From the NCBI RefSeq assembly GCF_950295315.1, contig NC_080177.1, forward strand, positions 85,089,623-85,153,622: a stretch of 64,000 bases of DNA. The letters run 5' to 3'. The notes beneath the pieces are model-generated. The model searched no databases. It was not told where the DNA came from and worked only from the letters and a program-made list of their open reading frames with translations. The position numbers and the translations under genes are program-made. Source of the stretch: Erinaceus europaeus (taxonomy: Eukaryota; Chordata; Mammalia; Eulipotyphla; Erinaceidae). Below are positions 56,444 to 64,000 of the stretch, in pieces; within the stretch, counting starts at the first letter, position 1; the number at the start of each line of letters is the position of its first letter.

Positions 56444-56615
56444 AAGAAGGTTAAATCAAGGGCAATGGAGATGTTATAGTGATTATAAGAAGGTTAAATC
56501 AAGGACAAAGGAGATGTGATGGTGATTATAAGAAGGTTAAATCAAGGGCAAAGGAGATGTGACGGTGATTATAAGAAGGTTAAATCAAGGGCAAAGGAGA
56601 TGTGATGGTGATTAT
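56444..56615 (+). repeat. 4 x 43-bp minisatellite spanning a SINE junction
   Basis: Four copies beginning AAGAAGGTTAAATCAAG at 56444, 56487, 56530 and 56573. The second half of the unit (GGAGATGTGATGGTGATTAT) equals the SINE-C head and the first half is its flank, so flank plus SINE head was multiplied in tandem. Confidence 0.9.
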
Positions 56616-56715
56616 GCAAAAAGGCTCTCTTGTCTGAGGCTCCAAGGTCACAGGTTCAGTCCCTGATAAGTCAAAAGCTCAGCAGTGCTCTAGAAAAGAG
56701 AAGGAAAGAGAGAGG
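56595..56715 (+). mobile_element. SINE-C
   Basis: Body after the minisatellite: GCAAAAAGGCTCTCTTGTC, GGTTCAGTCCC B box, CAGCAGTGCTCTAG end. Its head is the last minisatellite unit. Confidence 0.85.
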
Positions 56716-56823
56716 GAAGGGGGACAAAGATGAAATCACAAGTAAAATTTGTTAATTTTTTTATACCTGAGAAAAATGTTTCCATTTAGATACAGTAAAT
56801 AAATAACTAAAGCACTGGAATTG

Positions 56824-56962
56824 CAGGCCGGGCGGTGTGGCACCTGGCTGATCACATATATTACAATTCCCAAGTCCCTGGGAACAAGTCCCGGTCTCCA
56901 CCTGAAGGGGGCGCACTTTAAAGCAGTGAAGCAGGGCTGCAGGTGTCTCTCTGTCTCAACTT
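56824..56962 (+). mobile_element. SINE-B, 3'-truncated
   Basis: GCCGGGCGGTGTGGCACCTGG head, poor B box, AAAGCAGTGAAGCAGGGCTG body, ending in CTCTGTCTCAAC. Confidence 0.75.
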
Positions 56963-56984
56963 ATAATTAATACGTGATAGGATC

Positions 56985-57087
56985 TCATAGAATAGCTCAT
57001 AGAATGCACTCAGTACAGTGCATGGAACGCTGTGTTCAGACCCTGACGGTATACAGAAACAGAGTGGATGGTGGAGTGGTACTGTAG

Positions 57088-57144
<57 letters not shown>

Positions 57145-57150
57145 TGGCAT
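56985..57150 (+). mobile_element. SINE-D relic with (CT)n tail
   Basis: ATAGCTCATAGAATGCACTC head-like motif, TGTTCAGACCCTGACG B-box-like motif, then CT repeats 57089-57140. Confidence 0.45.
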
Positions 57151-57199
57151 CTGAGGCTCTGAAGATTCTTCTTTTCCATGTGGGAAACTTCTCATCTAA

Positions 57200-57899
57200 A
57201 TAAGTTTAACAGAACGGAGAGAGAAAACTAGGTTGGGTATACTGCAAAGTGAGTAGAACATAAAATAGGATGGGAAAAGACCATGCACCGTATTTCAGCG
57301 AGTTGAAAAGAGACATAATAGCAAAATGGGGGGAATTAGCATAATGTTCCTCACCTGCCGTCATCTATCGTGTTAATGTGACAGTACTGGTCCTGTGAGT
57401 GAACATGACTGAAAGACTAATGTCACTCCAGGAGAAGTTAGTGTTCCAATGAACTTTAAAGATAGTAATATATCCCCACGTCATCAAACTCATTTTGATT
57501 TCTTATAAAAGTGAAGATAAATTAATCAATCTCTACATTGATAATCAGATTGGTTTTGCCTTTTATGTCATTGTTTAAAAATTTTTTGAAACCCCAAGGC
57601 TACTTCCAAGATCAAGATTCATGTCCTTCTATCTGCTGACAGACCTTTCTCACAACTGCCACTGCTGAACTCTGTTGGTCTTGGAATTTAAGCAGCCCAC
57701 CCTCCATCAGCAAGTATGTTGGGAAGTATGGCCCACTGTCCAGGAAGTCCAGGCCATTGTTTTCATGAGAGTCTGAGCTAGTAGACCCCAGGTTCTCCCC
57801 CCTCCAGGGTAGAGATAATGGCAGGTCCCCCCCCCACCCCCCCGATCTCATGAATGAATGCTAGATGGCTTCTCAGAATGGGGGCTTCCTTTCTACACA
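57200..57899. other. Unrecognised DNA left of the ERV
   Basis: Contains a C run (57825-57842). No retroviral gag or protease motif could be recognised. Confidence 0.4.
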
Positions 57900-58389
57900 T
57901 GCAGCTCCTCTCCCCTTAAGACAAAGGCCATGAATTACTGTATATTGTATGGACAAACTTGAAAACCACCACAAATGTCCTGTTACTCAACTGCCTCCCT
58001 TCCGCCTGTGCCGAACCCCTCATGCTGACCCTGTAAAGAATCTGATGAAACACAGGTCTAGAGACCTGGAAGTTAAGCCATCTCCCCCAGAACCCCTCTG
58101 CCGACTCCCCCTCAACATTCCCCCAGTGCTTGCTTGTGCTGCCCTCTCTTTGGGCGGGGAGCTTTGCCTAGTCATTTATCTCCCAACCCGAGAATGTCCC
58201 ACTCAGCCAGGCACTGAAGTTTTTTCTGTATAACCTGTACTACAAACACAGCCCGTATAGCTTAAGGAGCTCCATGCAGCAGTGAAATTCATGCCCAGTA
58301 GACAAAGTCCATCCTTCATGGCATGGCACAAAACTTAAACACACCCCAAGACTGGAGAAAACTTACTAGAGCTGCACCGTCAGGTTGCT

Positions 58390-58620
58390 ACTAGTCACAG
58401 CAACCCCACCCTAGCATGGGTTAAAAACAATGGCCCTGTCCAGGTGGATCAGTGGCCAATCCCCCAGGAAAAACCACAAGCTTCAAAAGAATTAGTTAGT
58501 GAACAGCTAGCTATCCCTTAGAATACCCTTATTTTACTATTAAAAACGAAATCAGTCAAGCGGACACTCCTTTAAGACTTGAAGGCTATTAATAACACTG
58601 TTACATGTCCTCTCAAACCA
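58390..58620 (+). pseudogene. ERV pol relic: start of reverse transcriptase
   Basis: One frame reads PVQVDQWPIPQEK, then SEQLAIP, and after a stop LKTKSVKRTLL and DLKAINN. This pattern marks the N-terminus of betaretroviral/ERV class II RT. In-frame stops and a short deletion after the EQL part are present. The catalytic YxDD region is absent. Non-functional. Confidence 0.7.
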
Positions 58621-59280
58621 GTGCTAACTTTTCCTGGTGATTTATAGATTGGCTAGGCCTGGGCAATTTTGATGATTTTTTTTTCCTGTTTCCACCACTG
58701 CATGGCTGCCCCCATAACAGGCTTACCCACCCCTTACACTCCTTTCTGCATATGACATCAGAAGTAAGGCAGGAACTTCTGCCCCCTTCCCCTTGACAGT
58801 GATTGATAGGCTTCCAATTTCCTGGCCAGGACCACCCCCCCAGCCACTCCCCTGACTTCACCTTCTCCCTGGGTGGGGAAGTGCTCTGTGAGTAAAAAAA
58901 AAAAACCCTTGTAAAACTTGTAAAACTCCATCTGCTTTTATCGGCCTTCATGGCTTCTATTTTAAAATAAAACCCCTTCAAGATCTAAGGGCTTTTAACA
59001 AGACTATGACAATTTAGAACATTCCCAATGAGGCTCGCCCCTGTTTTTCCAACAGGCATACCCATATTAGAGTTTTAAAGTGTAAAATCTAGTAAAGTTT
59101 TCTATTCACCTTTACTCATTGCCACTCCAAGGGTGTTACATGAGAGATAAAATACAGCTAAATATAGTAAGTAGTGTGAACAAATAATGAAAATGAACTT
59201 GTGATAAATTTATAATGAGTAAATTACTAAGATCCTAACAGTAAATTAAATTCTAATATTGTGCTTAAATTGTTTAAGCA

Positions 59281-59401
59281 GGGGTAGATAGCATAATGGT
59301 TATGCAAGGAGACTGTCGTGCCTGAGGCTCCAAAGGCTAAGGTTCGATCCCCCGCATCACCATAAGCCAGAGCTGAGCAGTGCTCTGGTAGAAAAAAAAA
59401 A
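59281..59401 (+). mobile_element. SINE-C, well preserved
   Basis: Target duplications TGTTTAAGCA (59271-59280 and 59402-59411). GGGTAGATAGCATAATGG head, AGGTTCGATCCCCC B box, GAGCAGTGCTCTGG end and a short A tail. Confidence 0.95.
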
Positions 59402-60229
59402 TGTTTAAGCAGTTTTAAAGTAATACTAGAGATGATAATCACTTTTTTTGTTAAAAAGGTCTTCCAAAATTATATAAAGATATTTAAGCCAATTCTAATC
59501 ATTGAGTTATCAGTCCTAGTGAACTCTTAACTTGGTACAAGTTTTTTTGTTTTTTTTTTCCCTGGCCTTGTGTATGTCATCACAAGTGAACGACCACAGC
59601 TGTGACAAGCCTTCACATGAAGAACCAGCCAATCATATGGTGAGATCTTTCTTATAGAAGTTCTCCTATATGTAGTCCAATTTATATGTTTTGTTCATGG
59701 ATGGGTACTGACCCCTAAGGTCACTCATATCCCTAGTTTTTATAAAAGGAAAAAGGGGAGTACTCCCCAACACACAGTTAACTGTAGGCTTAACTACACT
59801 TCATCGTCTCAATATTTACAAACATTTAAATTGCAAACACCCCCCTCCAATGCCTCCCATCGCTTTGTGTGCTTTCATTCACTGCTGTGCCCGTCATCTC
59901 TACTCCTGTCTCTACCAACCACTCCGTCTGCTCCTCCCAGCCTCTTCAGAACATGCCCCTGTGGGAAATGGGGTCCCCAGAAGGGCTTACATGCTATGTC
60001 ACCAGATCATTCATAGCCTCCCCTCCAATGCCTCCGTAATCTCACTATTAACGGCGGGAAGGCTGCTATTTCACTGACAGTTTTGGTGCGATGACACCCT
60101 CTCTCCATGCAGTAAAAATTCCACCGCTTGTCCCTGCATCTGATGTCTGTGGTCCCCCAATTCACACTCTGTGGAGAGGCAGAACTTGCCTGACTGCTCC
60201 CGGCCCCCAGGCCCCACAGATCCGTCTTT

Positions 60230-60360
60230 CTCCCTGTTCTGGTGGGCATAGGTTTAACGGCCTCTGTGGGCTTGGCCGGCAGTGCTTTGGGTCACAGTCT
60301 CATTACAGCGGACTTTCCTGTGAGGATCCAACAGATCGTGGACTCCACTACAGTCACGCT
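60230..60360 (+). pseudogene. ERV env TM: fusion peptide region
   Basis: One frame gives a Gly/Ala/Leu-rich hydrophobic stretch (LPVLVGIGLTASVGLAGSAL) followed by an amphipathic segment with VDSTT and LDSLQ, the layout of a retroviral TM fusion peptide and first heptad repeat. The surrounding SU frame is broken. Relic only. Confidence 0.65.
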
Positions 60361-60429
60361 GGATTCCCTCCAGTGCCAGATCACCTTGTTGGTCCTTATG
60401 CCAGGTCTGCCGCATGGCTTAACGCTGTG

Positions 60430-60680
60430 GTCTATTGACATCATCACTGTTTTGCCTGAGGCCCGCCCTGCCTGCAGGGCACTGGTTTAATCCCCACTGG
60501 TAAGATGGAATTGGCACTCTTTTCCTTCTCGCCACCCACTCTCCTACCCGCTTCCTTTTCTGGAGGCCACTTCCACCTCGGGAGATATAAAGGCAGATTC
60601 TTTTCTGATGAATGAACACGTTGGATTGCGTTCCCGCTCAGCCATGAGTTCTTGGTCGTCTCTCGTCTCTCTCCCGCCCG
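60430..60680 (+). mobile_element. LTR-like segment within the env relic
   Basis: TATAAAGG at about 60586 with an upstream CT-rich part, then CCATGAGTTCTTGGTC and a TCTCTCGTCTCTCTC run. This resembles the promoter-to-U5 order of the solo LTR at 596-1093, which has CCATGAGTTCCTGGTC. It separates two halves of TM. LTR ends could not be placed. Confidence 0.4.
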
Positions 60681-60684
60681 TGAA

Positions 60685-60990
60685 GCATCACCTCCTCACC
60701 AAAGTGACCCTCCAGAACTGTCACGCACTGGACGTGCTGATAGCCTAGAAAGGCGGGACCTGCGTCTTCCTGCAGGAGGAGCGCTGCTTTTACCTGAACG
60801 AATCTGGATTGTTTGAACAGAATATACAGTTTCTGACTGAACAAAGTGATGACCTTGGCAGCTGCAATGCCTTGGGTCCTCCTCTTCATGGCTGCAGAGA
60901 CCATTGACCACTGGGGTTCTCCCCCTTGTGGGACCCCTGATTTTAATTTCTTTGCTCTTTCTCCTTGTCCGTTTCCTGCTTAAGTTCATT
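60685..60990 (+). pseudogene. ERV env TM: disulfide loop and membrane anchor
   Basis: LQNCHALDVL then, after an in-frame stop, a CX6RC motif with CFYLNESG. The family norm is CX6CC, so one cysteine of the SU-linking pair is lost. After a frame change an anchor-like run (PLVGPLILISLLFLLV) follows near 60925-60975. This corresponds to the gamma/type-D TM ectodomain including its immunosuppressive-type stretch. Stops and frame shifts make it non-coding. Confidence 0.75.
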
Positions 60991-61154
60991 TGGCTTCACA
61001 CTAGTGAGATGACTAGAGTCATGGTTAATCAGGTTCTCATTCACCCCTGAAAGCCGCTACCCACCAACCCCCAACAACAACAACAACAAAAAAAAAGCCT
61101 GCAATTGTCCAGGGTTCTGCGTTAAGACTTAGGATGAGGGTGAAAGAAAGTCAT

Positions 61155-61285
61155 GTAACCAGGGTGACTGATGTAGTTCAACTTGGATAGTGCATCTGCT
61201 TGTCTTAGGAAGACCTAGGTGCAAACCAGCCCTCACAGCACTGAAGGATGTTTCATTCTGTCTCTGTCTCTCTGAAGAACAAGTC
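61155..61285 (+). mobile_element. SINE-D
   Basis: GTTCAACTTGGATAGTGCATC head, CCTAGGTGCAAACCAGCC B-box-like motif, CACAGCACTGAAGGATG and a CT-rich end. Parallel to 61517-61650. Confidence 0.55.
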
Positions 61286-61346
61286 ACCCAGTAATGACAA
61301 AAAGCAAGAACAGACTTTAGCTCAAAGAGTAGCTTGCAAAAGTAAG
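61258..61346 (-). repeat. Source arm of a local inverted templated insertion
   Basis: About 89 bp whose reverse complement appears at 61853-61940 with roughly 10% mismatches (shared GTAATGACAAAAAG, TAGCTCAAAGAGTAGCTTGC). Confidence 0.85.
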
Positions 61347-61516
61347 CTAAAGATCTTGGAGTAGGGTCATTAGAGGATCGCAGAGGAGAACTCAAAGCCC
61401 TTCATCTGTCAAAGGATGTAACCCCACTCAAGTTGTCCCTTTTTCCTACCCTGTCACCACAAGGTTGAGGAGAATGAATCAAGTAACAACAGTTGTTCCT
61501 CAGAGGCTCAGAGCCA

Positions 61517-61650
61517 GATGATAGCTCACTGGAATGAGACCCTGCTTTCCCATGTGCAGGACATTTGTCCAAGCTCAACTCCTTAGCGCTGAAGGAAGTT
61601 TCTTTCCCTCTCTCTGCCTTGCTCTTTCTACCTGAAAAAAAGGCAGGCAG
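61517..61650 (+). mobile_element. SINE-D
   Basis: GATGATAGCTCACTGGAATG head, TTGTCCAAGCTCAAC B-box-like motif, GCGCTGAAGGAAGTTTC and CT-rich CCCTCTCTCTGCC end. Confidence 0.55.
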
Positions 61651-61709
61651 GAATGATAAAGCCCTAGAAATTGCAAACATAAAATTAAAAGGAAAAGAGG
61701 TATGAGTAA

Positions 61710-61757
<48 letters not shown>
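61710..61757. repeat. (AT)n microsatellite
   Basis: About 46 bp of pure AT directly upstream of a SINE-C. Confidence 0.95.
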
Positions 61758-61760
<3 letters not shown>

Positions 61761-61764
61761 ACAA

Positions 61765-61955
61765 ACATTACAGGGCAGGGGTAGACAGCATAAAGTTTAT
61801 ACAAAGAGACTCTCACGCCTCAGCCTTCAAGGTCTCAGGTTCAATCTCTTGGCTTACATGCGCAAGCTACTCTTTGAGCTAAAGTCTATTTTTCTTTTTG
61901 TCATTACTGGCCAGCGTGTTCTTCAGAGAGACAGAGACAGAGCTGAGCAGTGCTC
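61765..61955 (+). mobile_element. SINE-C carrying an 88-bp foreign insert
   Basis: GGGCAGGGGTAGACAGCATA head, AGGTTCAATCTCTTGG B box, and GAGCTGAGCAGTGCTCTGG end are normal. The usual short CATCACCATAAGCCA segment between them is replaced at 61853-61940 by the reverse complement of 61258-61346. Confidence 0.85.
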
Positions 61956-62620
61956 TGGATTAAAAGCGAACGAAAGAGAGAAAAACATTATAAATTGGGA
62001 ATGAGAAACTTTGTTCATAGATGTTTAGATTGACTAGCATTTCTGGGCAGAGTGATCTATACCACGTAGAAGCCGCATGATAAGAACACCATGACAGTTC
62101 CTGTAATCATTCTTTAAGGAAAATGAGAAAAAAATCTTGAGTGGAAAACATGGCTCAAGTAAAGACAAAATTCCTTTTTTCTCCTCATCCAGTTTGGGCA
62201 AGGAAAAGGAAGGGAAAGGAAACACACCTCAACAAGTGAGAAATATGTAGAGGAAACTGTTAAACACAATTACATTTTTTTAAGTAACTGCAAAGGCTGT
62301 GGAGAATTATATACACGCACATACAGATACAGTTGTGAAGTTAGCCTCCAACAATCGCATATTGTAAACCCATGCTAAATCAATATTAAAGAAGGCCCCA
62401 AATGGATAATAAAACAATGATACTAAAGTGGATATTATAAAATTAGAATATAAAAAACAGCAGAAACATGAGTATTGAATCCAATTAAATCTAGAACTCT
62501 GATTGTACAACTGGAGGGAATAATGGTTGCAAACCGTAATATTGAGGTTATAAATCATGAAAAAATAACACAACAAGCAACAAAAAGAACCAGAAGTAAA
62601 GGTAAAGCCAACAGCAACTT
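61956..62620. other. Unrecognised AT-rich DNA
   Basis: No gene or repeat recognised. Confidence 0.4.
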
Positions 62621-63468
62621 TAGCTGTTATTAATTGTGTGTGCATCATAAGCGCAGAGCACAGTCCTATTGTTTAGCTGTTATTAATTGTGTGTGCATCA
62701 TAAGCTCAGAGCACAGTCCTATTGTTTAGCTGTTATTAATTGTGTGTGCATCATAAGCACAGAGCACAGTCCTATTGTTTAGCTGTTATTAACTGTGTGT
62801 GCGTCACGAGCGCAGAGCACAGTCCTATTGCTTAGCTGCTATTAACAGTGTGCACGTCACGAGCGCAGAGCACAGTCCTATTGCGTAGCTGCTATTAACT
62901 GTGTGTACGTCTCGAGCGCAGAGCACAGTCCTACTGCTTAGCTGCTATTAACTGTGTGCACGTCACGAGCGCAGAGCACAGTCCTACTGCTTAGCTGCTA
63001 TTAACTGTGTGCACGTCACGAGTGCAGATCACAGTCCTATTGTTTAGCTGCTATTAACTGTGTGTACATTATGAGCACGGAGCACAGTCCTACTGCTTAG
63101 CTGCTATTAACTGTGTGCACGTCACAAGTGCAGAGCACAGTCCTATTGCTTAGCTGCTATTAACTGTGTGCACGTCACGAGCGCAAAGCACAGTCCTATT
63201 GCTTAGCTGCTATTAACAGTGTGTACGTCACGAGCGCAGAGCACAGTCCTATTGCTTAGCTGCTATTAACTGTGTGCACGTCACAAGTGCAGAGCACAGT
63301 CCTATTGCGTAGCTGCTATTAACTGTGTGTACGTCTCGAGCGCAAAGCACAGTCCTATTGTTTAGCTGCTATTAACAGTGTGTGCGTCACGAGCGCAGAG
63401 CACAGTCCTATTGTTTAGCTGCTATTAACTGTGTGTACATTATGAGCGCAAAGCACAGTCCTATTGTT
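62621..63468 (+). repeat. Minisatellite, 16 perfect-length units of 53 bp
   Basis: Units start TAGCTGYTATTAA every 53 bp from 62621 to 63416 with no indel. Units 1-3 are AT-richer (GCATCATAAGC); from unit 4 on, CpG-rich forms (CACGTCACGAGCGC) dominate. Seven units (5, 7, 8, 10-13) contain ACGTCA, the reverse complement of the CRE half-site TGACGT. Variant order repeats (units 5-6 like 13-14; units 8-9 like 15-16), indicating block duplications of 7-8 units. No spacers or cas-like genes, so not CRISPR. Confidence 0.98.
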
Positions 63469-63659
63469 TTCTCAATTTATCATCTCATTTAATCCCAAGA
63501 GGATTGTCTAATCAGAGTGTGTTAACCCATGCTTATATTCTGGAATGAGGATGTCAGTCTTTACAAGTGACAAAACTGAAATTAAATCCAGCTGTGCTAA
63601 TACAGCGTAACAGTGGCCTAATTTTAAAGTATCATTGGTCGTTTACTGTAAGTTCTGCT

Positions 63660-63855
63660 CTTTTTTCTTTTCCCACCAGCATTATCTCTGGAGCTCGGTA
63701 CCAGCACTACAACACCACTGCTCCTAGCAGTGGTTGACTCCTTTTTTGTTTTTCTATTTTTATTGGATAGAGCAGAAAGAAACTGAGAGAGGAGGGGGAG
63801 ACAGAGAAGGAGAGAGAAAGTCAGACACCTGCAGACCTGCTTCACTGCTTGGGAA
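63660..63855 (-). mobile_element. SINE-A, long form, head missing
   Basis: CCACCAGCATTATCTCTGG extension, TATTGGATAGAGCAGAAAG, GACACCTGCAGACCTGCTTC, then stops in the body where AGTATGGACCCAAATTC, an L1 3'UTR-like motif, follows. Confidence 0.8.
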
Positions 63856-63867
63856 GTATGGACCCAA

Positions 63868-64000
63868 ATTCTTTTTTTTTAATTTTAAAAAAATATTTAT
63901 TTATTCTCTTTTGTTGGTCTTGTTTTATTGTTGTAGTTATTATTGTTGTTATTGTTGGATAGGACAAAGAGAAATGGAGACAGATGGGGAAGACAGAGAG
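63868..64000 (-). mobile_element. SINE-A, short form, cut by the window end
   Basis: ATATTTATTTATTCTCTTTTG, GTTGTTATTGTTGGATAGG and GAGAAATGGAGACAGATGGG; the rest lies beyond 64000. Confidence 0.9.

Larger units (their letters stand above)
57900..61020 (+). mobile_element. Decayed class II (betaretrovirus-like) endogenous retrovirus
   Basis: Plus-strand relic bounded loosely by what is recognisable: an RT N-terminal segment (58390-58620), then unassigned sequence (one AATAAA-bearing, LTR-like block at 58750-58990), a SINE-C insertion at 59281, and an env TM region (60230-60990) interrupted by LTR-like sequence. The RT is of betaretroviral character and the TM of the gamma/type-D class, a pairing known in type D retroviruses. 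No intact gene, no clear terminal LTR pair; not coding-competent. Confidence 0.65.

Noticed and set aside
58750..58990. Possible LTR with AATAAAAC near 58966
   Set aside because: No TG/CA termini or flanking duplication could be placed; mentioned only as part of the ERV region.
62621..63468. CRISPR-like regularity
   Set aside because: Units are contiguous variants of one 53-bp sequence with no unique spacers, in a vertebrate genome.

Overview
The window is mammalian nuclear DNA, almost certainly from a hedgehog (Erinaceus or Atelerix). Three signals point there: dozens of tRNA-derived SINEs of the hedgehog type, nearly identical young L1 copies, and two copies of a Vingi-type non-LTR retrotransposon, a clade reported among mammals only from hedgehogs (recalled from the literature, not searched here). 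I found no convincing host protein-coding exon, functional tRNA or rRNA gene. The segment reads as intergenic or intronic DNA, and most of the annotation is the history of its mobile elements.

Labels used below are mine. SINE-A is the abundant tRNA-headed SINE with a TAGCGCAGCGG-type A box, a GGTTCGAGCCC B box, a CCTGCAGGGGAGTCGCTTCAC body and a CT-rich stretch; it occurs in short and long 3' forms. SINE-B has the GGTGGTGGCGCACCTGGTT head and a GGGGGAAAGCTTCAC body. SINE-C has the GGGGTAGATAGCATAATGG head and ends GAGCAGTGCTCTGG. SINE-D is an older, degraded tRNA-like family.

Layout: 0-4 kb holds SINEs, a solo LTR inside a SINE-B, and a GT microsatellite. 4-17 kb holds mostly old sequence, L1 3'UTR relics, a 540-bp inverted duplication (11.65/13.1 kb) and an old L1 ORF2 tail. 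18.1-19.2 kb is Vingi copy 1. 19.6-29 kb is SINEs in otherwise unrecognised DNA. 29.1-30.4 kb is a 1.26-kb CA-rich array. 31.1-31.9 kb is Vingi copy 2. 32.5-35.7 kb is nested SINEs plus L1 3' and 5' fragments. 36.0-38.05 kb is a young 5'-inverted L1. 41.8-47.8 kb is an L1 3'UTR with a second young 5'-inverted L1 inserted at its edge. 48-57 kb is SINEs, a probable long direct repeat around an L1 fragment, and a GC-rich unique block near 55 kb. 57.9-61.0 kb is a decayed class II (betaretrovirus-like) ERV with pol and env TM relics. 61.1-64 kb has a templated inverted insertion inside a SINE, a regular 16 x 53-bp minisatellite and two more SINEs.

The genes present are retroelement genes only: L1 ORF2 pieces supplying endonuclease and reverse transcriptase (L1 machinery normally mobilises SINEs in trans), the Vingi reverse transcriptase C-terminal half, and dead retroviral pol/env. 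All are 5'-truncated, inverted or interrupted. The best leads are the two twin-primed L1 copies sharing one ORF2 frameshift with an ATGA overlap, a 145-codon sense frame in their 3'UTR, reuse of one L1 target site, the inverted templated insertion, and the minisatellite with recurrent CRE-like half-sites.
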